From contig OY987299.1 in the NCBI GenBank assembly GCA_963920635.1, positions 67,810,692-67,874,691 of the forward strand: DNA of 64,000 nt. Reading direction: 5' to 3'. The notes under the pieces are model-generated. The model saw only the letters and a program-made list of their open reading frames with translations. It had not been told where the DNA came from and ran no database searches. Shown one piece after another: positions 33,237-45,275 of this stretch (positions within the stretch are counted from its first letter, which is position 1; each line of letters starts with the position of its first letter). This DNA is from Pseudeuparius sepicola (taxonomy: Eukaryota; Arthropoda; Insecta; Coleoptera; Anthribidae). Position numbers and translations under genes: made by a program.

Positions 33237-35844
33237 TTAGCGTCCTAGCACCCCCCCTAAAACCGGTGCTGGCTCCTGGTTAACCTCATTAGGATGCCTC
33301 CCGTTCAGCGGCTTCTCCAACCACATCTGTAGTTTATCATTGTCGGTTCGGTGGCGATTTCGATGCTCGTGTTCCCTCAGACGTAGCGGTGTTGAGACGT
33401 CTGCTCCGCATATAGCCTTATGGAGTGTGGAGCTGTTCGCCTGCCTGTGGAAATAATTACGCAGGTTTAATATTTGTTGGTCCAATTGCTTGTTGAGGAC
33501 TGCCAGTCCTCTTCCTCCCAGTTGACGTGGCAAAGTTGTTCTTTCTACAGCGTTACGGGGATGATGTTTATGAGCTATTGTCAGTAGTGTCCTAACTTTT
33601 CGCTGCAGGTTGTTGATGTCCGTGTTGGTCCAATTCACTATTCCCAACGAATAGCTGAGTACAGAGCATGCATACGTGTTTAGGGCCTTAAACAAATTCC
33701 TGCTGTTAAGATCAGTTCGCATTCGTTAAATCGGTCTTCATTCTTCGATGGTACATCCTTTTAGCTTGCTGCATCTCGTGTGCGCCTTGTTCAAGTCTTC
33801 CCCCGACGATGTTAAGGATGCGGCACTTGTCCAGTCCAAACTGCATTCCGATGTCCCTGGAGAACTCCTCTACAATGTTAAGCATTTGCGTTAGTTGGTT
33901 TTTGGTTGCGGCCATCAGTTTTAAGTTATCCATATATAATAGGTGATTCAACTTGATCGCTTCTGCGTTGTTTTTCTTGATAGTGAAGCCGTATTTCGTA
34001 GAGTTCAACCAACGTGAGAGTGGGTTCATCGCCATGCAGAACCATAGTGCACTGAGTGAATCTCCTTGGAAAATCCCTCTTTGGATGTTGATTATGTCGG
34101 TCTCGGTGTTACTGCTTGCGGTTCTGAGTTGTATCTTAGTGCGCCAGGTTGTCATGACGTGTTCTAAAAAGGAAACTGTATGGTGATCTATTTTATACAG
34201 TTTTAAGATACCTGTTGTAAGCCAGTCGTGAGGTATGGAATCAAATGCTTTTTTGTAGTCCACATAAGCCATGTAGAGGTTTCGTTGCTTGGAATAATCC
34301 TCGTTGGAGATGACAGAGTCTATGGTGAGTTGCTCTTTGCATCCCATTGCGCCCTTCGCGCAGCCCTTCTGCTGCATTGCCATGATGTTGTTCCGCTCGC
34401 AGTGAGCATATATTCGCTGCTTAAGGCAAGATGCAATTATTTTGTACAGCGTAGGAAGGCAGGTTATTGGGCGGAACTTGGCAGGGTTATCTGTATTCCG
34501 CTGGTCTTTTGGTAACAGGTACATTGCACCCTGCGTAAGAAACAATGGCATTTTCAGAGGATCGAGCAAGACTTCATTAATTAAGGGAGTTAGTTGTTCA
34601 TGCGTGCACCACAATTTCTTGATCTAATAATTTTGGAGACGATCTGGACTTGGTGCCTTCCAGTTGTGGGAATTCTTGATGACATTGGAGACCTCATCGG
34701 TTGTGAATTGCTCATGTTGCATCTGGCTGTAGTTCCGGCCTATCTCGCGTTCTTCACTGGTCCAGCTTGCACCGACATTGCATGGACCTGGTGTGGCAAG
34801 TTGATTTCTCCAGAAACCTTCGACCTGTTCTTTGCTAGGGTAACCCGTATGGGTGGCATCGGCACTAGAATTCAAAGTACAGTAAAAACCTTTTTCTGAT
34901 CGTTTAAAGAGTTTGTTGTCTCGTTTCCTGTTGTTACTAGCCTTGTATCTTCTCAGACGCCCTGCGAAAACAAAAGGTTTTTGTTTTAATGTATCAAGAC
35001 ATTGTTGAGCAGTGATGTTCGCGGGGTCACGCTGAGAATACATTTGGGTGCAGCTCATTATTGCCTGCACCGCCCTTTGGATCTTTCTAGTTCTAACTCC
35101 TCTAATATATTCCGTTACTTGTCCTATGTCTTTACGGAGACTCTCCATCTTCAGATTTAGTCGCATCTCCCATCGAGCCATTAGTGGTTCTGGTCTTGCA
35201 TTGATTTGAGTCTTGGGCCGTCTGGATCTTGGCTCCCATTACAGTGATGATTGCCGTTGCGGCACAATAGATTAACATGTGCATATGTTCTAATGTTGGT
35301 GCCACTGAAACATAATTTGGTAAAATTCTGTTGTTCATAAGATCGAGCAAGATTGCAAGTTTCCTGGAAGAATTTAATCTTGGTAGCGGTGGTCTGCTCA
35401 GTAGGTCTGTGCCTTCGTATCGCAATACTGCCTTTCTTAGCTGTGTGTCTAAGCTTTCAAAGTGTTCTTCGTTAACCAATTCCCGATTCGCAGTTGTTGG
35501 TTCTACAGTTTCGGCTTCTAGTTGTTGTCCAGGCTCTTGAATTTCCCCATTGTTGTTGTTGCCTATGTCTATGTGTTCGCCGTGGATCTCTAGCTCAACT
35601 TCCTGTTTGATAGCGTTAAGTCGCGTTTCTGGAATTCGGTTATTTCTTAGAATAGTTCGATACTGATCTGACACTCTTTGCCCAGACACTTGCATGTGTG
35701 GAAACTTCCTGCAGAACTCGGCATGGCAGTTGTTGTCGGTAGCCGATCATCTCTTTTCCTAAAGTTTGTCACCCTGTAAAAAATACGCATAATCGATTCA
35801 TTCATGGACCCAGTCCATTTCATGCGTCCATACTGGACCAACAC
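33237..35844 (-). pseudogene. R4/Dong-like non-LTR retrotransposon ORF
   Basis: Minus-strand protein read in five overlapping pieces (35647-35844, 35132-35695, 34624-35181, 33712-34614, 33237-33722). Between the third and fourth there is only a TAG codon at 34624-34626 in frame; the others need frameshifts. The RT motifs CLPTLYKIIASCL, KGCAKGAMGCKEQL, VDYKKAFDSIPHDW and GIFQGDSLSALWFC resemble R4/Dong-type enzymes. The catalytic YxDD is YMDN (Asn codon 33925-33927), so the polymerase would be inactive. The C-terminal piece stops before the restriction-like endonuclease expected in that clade. Clade assignment is by motif memory. Confidence 0.75.
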
Positions 35845-35848
35845 TATA

Positions 35849-35917
35849 TTAAAGACCCGAGCATGCCGTCATATTTCATTGTTGTTTACGGATTGGGGTG
35901 GCGCTACATGACGAAAA
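35849..35917. repeat. Dispersed 70-bp repeat, copy 1
   Basis: AAAGACCCGAGCAT and the following CGTCATATTTCATTGTTGTT through GGTGGCGCTACA recur at 54541-54606 with about 90% identity. It directly abuts the 5' end of the R4-like reading. Nature unknown. Confidence 0.7.
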
Positions 35918-36681
35918 AAATTATAGTTTCTGACGTTTAAAAAATCCAAAATTTTAAATATCCAGCTTTATTACGATTTACCTTCTTTTTACGGTAACGA
36001 ATTGTCTTTGCATCCAGTATTTGGCAATTTTATCCTATTAATACGGCTTTTCGAGGTAGATTTGTTTGTGATAACATGAAATTTTCGCCCACATGAAGAA
36101 AATGATATGCACAGACCATTAAGTAGGTGAATTTCAGAAGAACAAATACTATTTTGGAATTATGGTATTATCTGATCAACCAGCTGAAGAAGCGAAAATT
36201 AAAGATATTATTTTGGAAGAGTATTTTTTAACGTATGCAGGAATGAAAATAGAAAATTTTGTTTATAGCTTCAAAGCGAACCAATAGTCCTCCATATAAA
36301 GAAGAAACTGAAAAATCTAACGTGTTTTATGCTTTCACATACTACAACTAGCCATGGAAACCAAAAGCATGTTCTCTGCCAAAAGGTACCAAATACACTT
36401 GCTTGCTTTTTACTCGCTTTTCTTAGAAAATGTATGGAAATATGCCATGTGAACTTGTCAAATTAGAGGGACATTACAAACAAATATTTTATTTTATTTT
36501 GATTATTAACTTCGTTCTAACAGACATATTTGCATGTTTTTATTTTATAAAAGATTCTGCAACAATGGTGTTTTAACTAAAACCACCGTGTAAATTTGTT
36601 TCGTTGTGTAGCGCCAGTGGCGATCGCTTGAAACAGCGCTATGCACAGGTCTTTAAAATAGTGTTGGTCCAGGTCCGTAAA
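35918..36681. other. Intergenic, nothing recognised
   Basis: AT-rich, no family recognised in any frame. Confidence 0.4.
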
Positions 36682-37071
36682 GGACCCCTCAGACCAATGC
36701 GGGAAAGCGGGAGCGGGAGCGGGCAAAGTGCGGGACGAAGTAACGTGGCGGGATACCAGGCTGTCCACACTGCCATGAAATTAATCCCGCGACTAGCCCG
36801 CACAGGCAGCGTTTTATTTTGGAACGCAGTAAACACAGTTTTTCCCGCGTCCCGCGACCACGTGTAGTACATTAGAACCATGTATTTGACCGAGAAGTTA
36901 ATAGTGAAGAAATATGCTATCCTGTTTGACTTATCTAACGACGATTACAAAAATTGTTGAAAGAAAGATAAGGTGTGGGAGGGGATTGGAAAAAAGTTGA
37001 ACTTAATAAGTACCTGTTTCTCTCATCTTCAGCAAGAGCTACTAATAAGAACACTTCATCTTCATCTGAGG

Positions 37072-37111
37072 CACAGAAAATATAGGCTACGCGTAGCGTA
37101 TATTTTCTGTG
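37072..37111. repeat. 40-bp imperfect palindrome
   Basis: CACAGAAAATATA pairs with TATATTTTCTGTG around CTACGCGTAG. The stem is almost perfect. It lies in the left part of the surrounding foldback element. Confidence 0.65.
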
Positions 37112-37230
37112 ATCTGAGGACATTTGTAATAAAAACGATACAAAAGAATTTAAATTGCATTAATTAATTAAAAAAACAATCCCGCCACCGCATCGGTGTG
37201 TACGTAGAAAGCGGGGGTAATTATTGAATA

Positions 37231-39873
37231 CAGGGTGGTTCACTTTTATGTGGTAGGACTTTAACATTAGATAGAAAAAGATAATCTAAAATGAAAATTT
37301 TATATCAACATAATATATCGGGGAAAGCTTAGTTTCCGAGATACAGGGCGTTGAAGTGTTGGAAAAAATATGAAGTATTTTTTACACTGTCCGAACCAGT
37401 GGAGATATTTAAACCAAATTTGATGTGTAGTACCACCTTTTTGACTACGATATTTAGTGATAATATGAAGGTCCTGAAGTAACCAGTGGTGGAGTTATGG
37501 GTTTTCACTATCACTAAATTTAAAAAGTAATTAGTACGGACCTGTCTCACATCAACGTAATTTTTTTTTTTCGTAAAGTTCTTTCAATTCTCTACAAAAA
37601 GTGTATCTTGACATTTTTTTGTATCTGCCACGGTTGTGTAGTAAATAAATTATTTCGTTTCCATCTCAGCCTTTTTTGCCTAAAAATGTGTTTTCTAAGA
37701 TTATTGATAAATATCGCAAATAACAGAAATTAATTATGGAACACTTATCGGATTCAGCTATTTTATTTTTAATTTTATGGAAACAATTTTAAAAATAAAC
37801 TGGCACTTGGTTTGAGGTACATTACTTTATTATCCTTTTAACATTTTTATCAAATCTGTATTATTTCTTAATAATTTTTATAATTCTAAATTTGTAGAAT
37901 TCTAAATTATACCACGACGAGTAAAACATGATTCTTCCGCCCATAAAATGTTATTTAAAAATTGTCTTATTTCCTTTGACTACAAAATCCATCGGCAAAA
38001 TACTAATGTCCTTTCTGCATCGCCGTACTGGTGAAGATAAGTGTGCCATGGAAAAGAAAATCTTATTGACAGTTAATAATACAATAATCTGTCATCCAGT
38101 AGATGAACGTAGCAGCGCCGCAGTTTGTCTTTGTTAATAATTAAAATGCCGTTCCAATTTACAAATGAAGAGCAGGCTGACATCCATTTCTGCTATGGAG
38201 TTGCAAATGGGAACTCTGCGGAAGCAGCCAGAGAATACCGGAGGCGATTTCCAAATAGGCGCCATCCGCGTCCCTCGGTGTTTGTTAACATGCACCGGCA
38301 ATTCAGAACTCGCGGTCTGAGAACTAGAATCGTCGAACGAGGAAATGAAAACAATATCCAACAAGTCAGACGCAACAATGAGATTCTTCGTGAATTCGAT
38401 AGGAATCCTACAACAAGTAGCAGAAGAGTGTCAGTGGCCCTACGTGTTTCAAAGTCTGCAATTTTGCGAGCTTTAAAAAGAGATCACAGGCATGCGTATC
38501 ATCTACAACCCGTACAAGGTTTAAGGCCCGGCGATGCAGAAAGAAGATTAGTGTTTTGCCGATGGATTTTGGAGTCAATTGAAGGAAATAGACAATTTTT
38601 AAATAACATTTTATGGACGGACGAGTCGTGTTTTACTCGTCGTGGAGTAGTAAACTTTCATAATCAGCATATTTGGGCACAAGAAAACCCACATGCAATC
38701 CGGCCAAGAAATTTTCAGGTCGAATTTAGTGTCAATGTTTGGATTGGACTGTACAACCATCATCTGTTTGGACCCTTTTTTTTTGCCACAGCGAGTGAAT
38801 GGTGACAATTTTTTGGAGTTTTTAGTAGCTGAGCATAATAATATGTGGGAAGACATTCCTTTAAACTTAAGATTGTTGGCTTGGTTCCAACTTGACGGCT
38901 GTCCTGCACATTTTCACCGAAATGTGAGGAACTGGTTAAATAATAACTTTCCAAATAGGTGGATCGGACGAGGGGGACCGGTCGCTTGGCCACCAAGTTC
39001 TCCGGATATAACACCTCTGGACTTCTTCGTATGGGGATTTTTAAAAGAACAAGTCTATGCGACTCCTGTAGAAACAAGGGAACAACTTATTGATCGTATC
39101 AGAAATGCGTGCGATGAATTGAGAAATGGCAATTTAATCGATGCTGTTCAATCCGTTAGGCGTCGAAATGAATTATGTGTGCAACAGAATGGATCACATT
39201 TTGAACAATTGTTGAATGTTGTACAAATTTAGAATTATAAAAATTATTAAGAAATAATACTAGATTTGATAAAAATAATAAAGTAATGTACCTCAAACCA
39301 AGTGCCAGTTTATTTTTAAAATTGTTTCCATAAAATTAAAAATAAAATAGCTGAATCCGATAAGTGTTCCATAATTAATTTCTGTTATTTGCGATATTTA
39401 TCAATAATCTTAGAAAACACATTTTTAGGCAAAAAAGGCTGAGATGGAAACGAAATAATTTATTTACTACACAACCGTGGCAGATACAAAAAAATGTCAA
39501 GATACACTTTTTGTAGAGAATTGAAAGAACTTTACGAAAAAAAAATTTACGTTGATGTGAGACAGGTCCGTACTAATTACTTTTTAAATTTAGTGATAGT
39601 GAAAACCCATAACTTCACCACTGGTTATTTCAGGACCTTCATATTATCACTAAATATCGTAGTCAAAAAGGTGGTACTACACATCAAATTTGGTTTAAAT
39701 ATCTCCACTGGTTCGGACAGTGTAAAAAATACTTCATATTTTTTCCAACACTTCAACGCCCTGTATCTCGGAAACTAAGCTTTCCCCGATATATGTTGAT
39801 ATAAAATTTTCATTTTAGATTATCTTTTTCTATCTAATGTTAAAGTCCTACCACATAAAAGTGAACCACCCTG
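37231..39873 (+). mobile_element. Mariner-like element with about 650-bp inverted repeats
   Basis: 2643 bp bordered by TA at 37229-37230 and 39874-39875. The inverted repeats are unusually long: 37231-37898 pairs with 39223-39873 nearly base for base, starting CAGGGTGGTTCACTTTTATG. One transposase frame lies between them. The near-identity of the arms points to recent activity or recent gene conversion. Confidence 0.9.
38146..39232 (+). pseudogene. Mariner-like transposase, one frameshift
   Basis: DDE/D transposase that cuts the element at its ends. An N-terminal helix-turn-helix occupies about the first 60 residues (FTNEEQADIHFCYGVANGNS, then EAAREYRRRFPNRRHPRPS). Catalytic motifs: WTDESCF (first Asp), FQLDGCPAHF (second Asp) and WPPSSPDITPLDFFVWG (third Asp). 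I count 37 residues between the second and third Asp, the DD37D spacing. The frame shifts by one base at a run of nine T (38776-38784); the two halves run on either side. The earlier listed start at 38125 is TTG; the first ATG is 38146. This is the only near-complete mariner transposase in the window. One polymerase slip, or an assembly error, would explain the break. Confidence 0.88.
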
Positions 39874-41547
39874 TATAGTGTATGCACCGCCCGATTTTCT
39901 TGAAATTTTGGATACCCCCCTATTTTCGAGGTCCCTGAACACGAATCTGACCTCAGCTTCTTGAGGCCGGACGTAGTTTCTGAGAAAATGAATTTTCAAA
40001 TTTCCTTTTGACACCCCACTTTTCGCGGCGCTATTTGTGGCTCTTATCGGGATGAATTTTTACTGTGCGCAGCTCAAACTAATCACCACACTATTTTGCA
40101 CCTTCTGCAACATCGAAACTTCGCGAAAATCCGCGGAAAAACGGAAATTTTCCAAGATTTATACAATGTTTTGGGACATACTCATTTTCCCTCGACATTC
40201 GGCTGCGATTGCGCGGGAGAGACGGAAAGCGACAGAGCTGGCGCTGCTATACGGAGCCAACGATGTTGCGAGGTTAGAACTAGAGGAGTTATGTAAAAGT
40301 AAAAAAAATAAATTATGGAATATAGTGTATGCACCGCCCGATTTTCTTGAAATTTTGGCTATCCCCCTATTTTCGAAGTCCCTGAACACGAATCTGACCT
40401 CGGCTTCTTGAGTCCGGACGTAGTTTCCGAGAAAATGAATTTTCAAATTTCCTTTTGACACCCCACTTTTCGCGGCGATATTTGGTTATAATCGAGATGA
40501 ATTTAGGCGCGCCGATCGTCGGGCGAAAACAGCGGCCGGGCCGGGCGTAAACACGGCATAAATCTTTCAAAATTTCGGTTTTTCCGCGGCTTTTCGCGAA
40601 CTTTCGATGCTGCAGAAGGTGCAAAATAGGGTGGTGATCAGTTTGAGCTGCGTACACTAAAAATTTATCCGGATTATAACCACAAATATCGCCGTGAAAA
40701 GTGGGGTGTCAAAAGGAAATTTGAAAATTTATTTTCTCGGAAACTATGTCTGACCTCAAAACACTGAGGTCAGATTCGTGTTCAGGGACCTCTAAAATAG
40801 GGGGGTAGCCAAAAGGTTGGGCCCACACCTTCTCGTGGTCTTTGCCGAACAATAACATTTTCTCTTTGGAAGTGGATAGAGATTCGCAAACAGATTTAAG
40901 AGCATTTGCCCATATTATGCTAGATTGTGGACTTCTATCAACACCAATTTAAATAATGTTATTGACAAAGCTGGGCCCTAATAAATTTAATGTTTAATTT
41001 TTAACATTTTTATTCACTCCTGTGGATTATGAGAGCAAGCGCTCCAGTTTTCTGCTCTTAATATCGATGGCACTTTAAGTCAACGCCCCTCCCACTAGTC
41101 CCACTCAAACGTCACGCGTCAAGCAAAAATACCGGACAGAGCAACCGCGTGAAAAACATTGTATAAATCTTGGAAAATTTCTGTTTTCCCGCGGGTTTTC
41201 GCGAAGTTTCGATGTTGCAGAAGGTGCAAAATAGTGTGGTGATTAGTTTGAGCTGCGCACAGTAAAAATTCATCCCGATAAGAGCCACAAATAGCGCCGC
41301 GAAAAGTGGGGTGTCAAAAGGAAATTTGAAAATTCATTTTCTCGGAAACTACGTCCGGCCTCAAGAAGCTGAGGTCAGATTCGTGTTCAGGGACCTCGAA
41401 AATTGGGGGGTAGCCAAAATTTCAAGAAAATCGGGCGGTGCATACACTATATTCAATAATTACCAAAGCGGTACAACAAATTCCGTTCCCGCTCCCGCTT
41501 CCGTCCCCGCTCCCGCTCCCGCTGTCCCGCGTTGGTCTGAGGGGGCC

Positions 41548-42308
41548 TTAATTCCCTATCCCCTCTGAATCAGATTTTTTCTGATTCTTTTGTTCCGAAC
41601 ATTTCAAGCAGAAAATTCTAACCTCAAAATTGCATCTTGTTTTGCATCGTAGCTGGTAGCCAAGAACGTTAAACCAGACAGGATAGCTCAATCTGAATGG
41701 TGTAATGTTCGCGGCGCCCACCGAGTGCGTGACGTCACCGTTAGACGTCGTTAGGTGAAAGTTACATCGTACGCCCGTTGTTTACCTTTGTTTTTCTAGT
41801 TTTCTATCGTATTTCTTTCGGTTTTACCATTGAGTAAAGGAATAAATAGGGGAAGAGGAACTGCTCCCGTGTTGTGATTTGCTAACAGGTAATTTTGTAG
41901 AAAACAGGGATCGCCATCTAGTGGTCTACAAAATTATTAAAACATCATAGTCTCGTCCCTCGGCCCCTCGCGCCATCTAGTAGGCGGCAAAATTATTAAA
42001 ATGTCGGTCGTTTCATTCATATTTTATTTACAGATCGCTTTTCCCCGTAATGCTGACCGTCGTCGGGTAGAACGCGGTCTTGCCGGATTGTGCGAATTCT
42101 CCCTTCAGAACGCTTCCAATTTACACTCAACGATAGGGGGATAAGTTAAATGCCTTTAAACAAGCTTTAGCTTTTAGGCCAGGTATTTTTTAATGATTTC
42201 GGTTCACAACACTTCAGTAAAAGCTGTTCTTTTTGTTTTAGTTAATGGTTAAGCAGATTCAAGTTTAATTTTCAATAATTACTGGCAAAGCAATATTTTT
42301 TACATTTT
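41548..42308. other. Left end of the 12-kb inverted domain, no gene
   Basis: Contains the left end-like segment (41640-41760). A pair of related copies of CGCCATCTAGT lies at about 41911 and 41970, each followed by CAAAATTATTAAAA. The motif CCATTGAGTAAAGGAATAA is at 41828-41846. No frame is recognised. Confidence 0.45.
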
Positions 42309-43400
42309 AGAATTGGACCGATTTGGACAATCCTTTTTTTATTTGAAATGGTATACCTACAGAATGGTCCCATTTAAATTTGAAGAAAAATCCACCCCCA
42401 AGGTTGGACAAATAGGGGATGAAATTTCATATTGAACCGATTTCGATGATTCTTTTTTTTATTAGAAAGGGAGTACCTTAGAGGTGGCCCCATTTAAATT
42501 TGAAGAAAAAATTCCACCCCTAAGGTTGGACAAATAGGGGATGAAATTTCATATTGAACCGATTTCGATAATTCTCTTTTTATTAGAAAGGGAGTACCTT
42601 AGAGGTGCCAATTTAAATTTGAAGAAAAAATTCCACCCCCAAGGTTGGACAAATAGGGGATGAAATTTCATATTGAACCGATTTCGATGATTCTCTTTTT
42701 ATTAGAAAGGGAGTACCTTAGAGGTGGCCCCATTTAAATTTGAAGAAAAAATTCCACCCCTGAGGTTGGACAAATAGGGGATGAAATTTCATATTGAACC
42801 GATTTAGATGATTCTCTTTTTATTAGAAAGGGAGTACCTTAGAGGTGGCCCCATTTAAATTTGAAGAAAAAATTCCACCCCTAAGGTTGGACAAATAGGG
42901 GATGAAATTTCATATTGAACCGATTTAGATGATTCTCTTTTTATTAGAAAGGGAGTACCTTAGAGGTGCCCCATTTAAATTTGAAGAAAAAATTCCACCC
43001 CTAAGGTTGGACAAATAGGGGATGAAATTTCATATTGAACCGATTTCGATGATTCTCTTTTTGTTAGAAAGGGAGTACCTTAGAGGTGACCCCATTTAAA
43101 TTTGAAGAAAAAATTCCACCCCTAAGGTTGGACAAATAGGGGATGAAATTTCATATTGAACCGATTTCGATGATTCTTTCTTTATTGGAAAGGGGTTACC
43201 TTAGATGTGGTCCCATTTAAATTTAAAGAAAAAAATCCACACTGAGGTAATACGGATAGATAAATATGGGATGATTTGGATGATTCTTATTTTATTAGAA
43301 AGGGTTTACCTTAGGGGTGGTCACATTTGAATTTGAAGAGAAAAATTTCAATCCTAAGGGTGGACAAATAGGGGATGGAATTTAGTGATTGATGACCGAT
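42309..43400 (+). repeat. 121-bp tandem repeat, left array
   Basis: About nine units marked by ATTGAACCGATTTCGATGAT at about 42431, 42553, 42672, 42793, 42914, 43034 and 43155. Each includes TTAGAAAGGGAGTACCTTAG and GAAGAAAAAATTCCACCCCT. The inner units are nearly identical and the edge units diverged. No coding frame survives. Confidence 0.92.
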
Positions 43401-43429
43401 TTCGATAATTCTTAGTAATTCACTAAAAA

Positions 43430-43860
43430 ATAAGAAATAAAAAATAATTACCAAAAAAATTAAAATCGACTTCAAAAATTTGCCCGTATGCACATTCCAC
43501 TAAAATTTTTAATAAAATTAACAAATATCACCGACTTCAGAAATTTGTCCGTATGCACATTTTAACTAAAATTTTAGAAATATTTTTATCTTTCTAAATC
43601 GAGTTATCTTTGGAGTCGGTGACAGTAAGTTATGATGTATTCATATCTAAATAGATTTAAATTCTTTGCCTTGACTGTCACCAAATCCAAACATAACTCA
43701 ATTTAGAAAGAGAAAAATATTTCTAAAATTTTAGTTGAAATGCGCATACGGGCAAATTTCTGAAGTCGGTGTTATTTATTAATTTTTTAAATTTTTTTAG
43801 TGGAATGTGCATACGGGCAAATTTTTGAAGTCGTTTTAATTTTTTTGTTCTAAGAAGGTT
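43430..43860. repeat. 430-bp palindrome next to left array
   Basis: Two halves mirror each other around about 43650: GACTTCAAAAATTTGCCCGT and its complement recur on both sides, with a TCTTTCTAAATCGAGTTATC stem. The same sequence, unpaired, recurs at 49570-49800 beside the right array. Confidence 0.75.
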
Positions 43861-44229
43861 TTTCCGATTCATACCAACATTGTGTTAGGTACCTATAAGT
43901 ATTTTGTAAAACACTTATGACTTATGATAAGCAAACTCGGCCGGTCGAGTTGGAAGTCGACCGGCCGAGCTCCGAGAGTCGGCTGGCCGAGTTCGAACTC
44001 GGTCGGCGACAAAAAATCACCATGTGGCCTCTCAGCGCTTCCGTAGAATTGGGCTGGTTTGAGCTTTGCTTCATGATCAAAGTTTACAGAATGATATGAT
44101 GTATTATTTTTATAAGCTTGTATTTAACTTGCAATGTATTACTATGTAGGTAGGTATGTTAGTTTGTTTAACTCAAATTTTGCAAGCTGAATTAGAATCA
44201 CTTCTTGACATCCGATTGAGCTGAAATTT
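43861..44229. other. Spacer with GGCCGA-rich palindromic stretch
   Basis: A short GC-rich stretch at 43939-44010 repeats CGGCCGAG/GTCGGC motifs that pair locally. No other feature. Confidence 0.4.
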
Positions 44230-44840
44230 TGCATGCACCTTTAGTTATGCTGACAATACGCAATATTGTAATACTTTCAAAACGGCCGCCGCTCCAAGAT
44301 GGCGGATGATGTATTTTTTGTCAACCCCCTTAATATGGGTATCAAATAAAAGGGCTTGAAGAGTAGAACACGATAAAGTTAGTGACGTCGCACTAAATTC
44401 AATATGGCCACCGGTCCAAGATGGCAGCACATTTTCTTTTCAACTCACTTAATATGGGTGTCAAATAATGAAAGGGCGTGAAGAGCAGAAAACGATAAAG
44501 TTAGTGACATCACACTTAAGTTCAATATGGCGGCCGCTCCAATATAGCGAATTACTTTTTCTTTTCAACCCTCTTAATGTGGGTATCAAATACGCCATTG
44601 AATATAAGAAATACGCCCCCTATAGGCTCAATGCTAAACTAAAACAACAAAAAACAACGCAGTGTAGACCCGGTGGCTAGCACCGTTCACATGGTAACGA
44701 TGGCCCATATTTTAGTTCGCATACTCCCGTCGGGGCGTTGGCATCTTAAATTCAGTCGCGTATAAAAGGGCGTGAAAATAATAAGGTAAGTGACTTCATA
44801 CTAAATCCAATATGGCGGATGCTCCAAGATGGTGGATTAA
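44230..44840 (+). repeat. Tandem repeat, about 121 bp, GGCGGCCGCTCC type
   Basis: Units share AATATGGCGGCCGCTCCAA, CTTAATATGGGTATCAAATA and AAAGTTAGTGACGTC. They sit near 44285, 44405, 44525 and 44810. A stretch of about 160 bp at 44600-44760 interrupts the array and is unrelated to it. Confidence 0.75.
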
Positions 44841-44867
44841 ATTTATTTACCACCTTCCTCACTTGGG

Positions 44868-45275
44868 AATCAAATAGGTACTAAAAAGCACGAAATAAAA
44901 TAAAAGATAAAAAAACCTATTTAAAAACAAGCTTAAGCCACGAATAAAACGAATAATATAAGTGTAGTGTAGTGTAGGTTTTTGTTAAGATAATTCAATG
45001 ACAAATTGCGAAGTTTTTGTAAATCAAAAAGCTTGTCGCGCGAATTGTAAAGAATATATATAGTTTGGCAAGTATAGGTAGGTACTTGCTTATCAACCAA
45101 TCACTGTCCAATAAAATTAATTGAACATGAACATTTTACCCAACAAGCTTTTTCATTTACAAAAACTTGAAGCAATTTGGAATTGAATTATCTTAACGAA
45201 AACCTAAACCTATTTTATTCTTTTAGTATATGGCTTAAATAAAAGCTTGTTTTTAAAAAGTTTTTTTTACAAGTA
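44868..45275. repeat. 400-bp palindromic repeat, copy A
   Basis: GGTTTTTGTTAAGATAATTC and an inverted TTGAATTATCTTAACGAAAA face each other around AAGCTTGTCGCGCG. The whole unit is repeated at 48960-49330. The stem holds several HindIII-like AAGCTT motifs. Confidence 0.75.

Larger units (their letters stand above)
36682..41547. mobile_element. Foldback element with GC-rich ends, interrupted by a mariner
   Basis: GGACCCCTCAGACCAATGCG at the left is mirrored at the right by sequence ending 41547. It is followed in both arms by GCGGGAGCGGGAGCGGG-type runs, then GGTAATTATTGAATA and a long arm containing the CCCGATTTTCTTGAAATTTT module (left 39876-40300, right 41100-41455). The left arm is split by the mariner at 37231-39873. 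A further internal foldback, about 40321-40811, repeats the arm. No clean target duplication was found at the outer ends. Confidence 0.7.

Noticed and set aside
34228..34899. Plus-strand frames across the R4-like LINE
   Set aside because: Antisense shadows; the minus strand carries the RT motifs.
38134..38364. Minus-strand frames under the mariner transposase
   Set aside because: Antisense shadows of the catalytic gene.
40037..40657. Frames inside the foldback arms (40037-40411, 40159-40461, 40367-40657)
   Set aside because: They overlap on both strands in inverted-repeat arms and repeat with the arms, so they reflect repeat sequence and not a protein.
42309..43400. Regular repeats considered as a CRISPR array
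   Set aside because: The 121-bp units are continuous tandem copies without unique spacers, in a eukaryotic TE context, with no cas genes.
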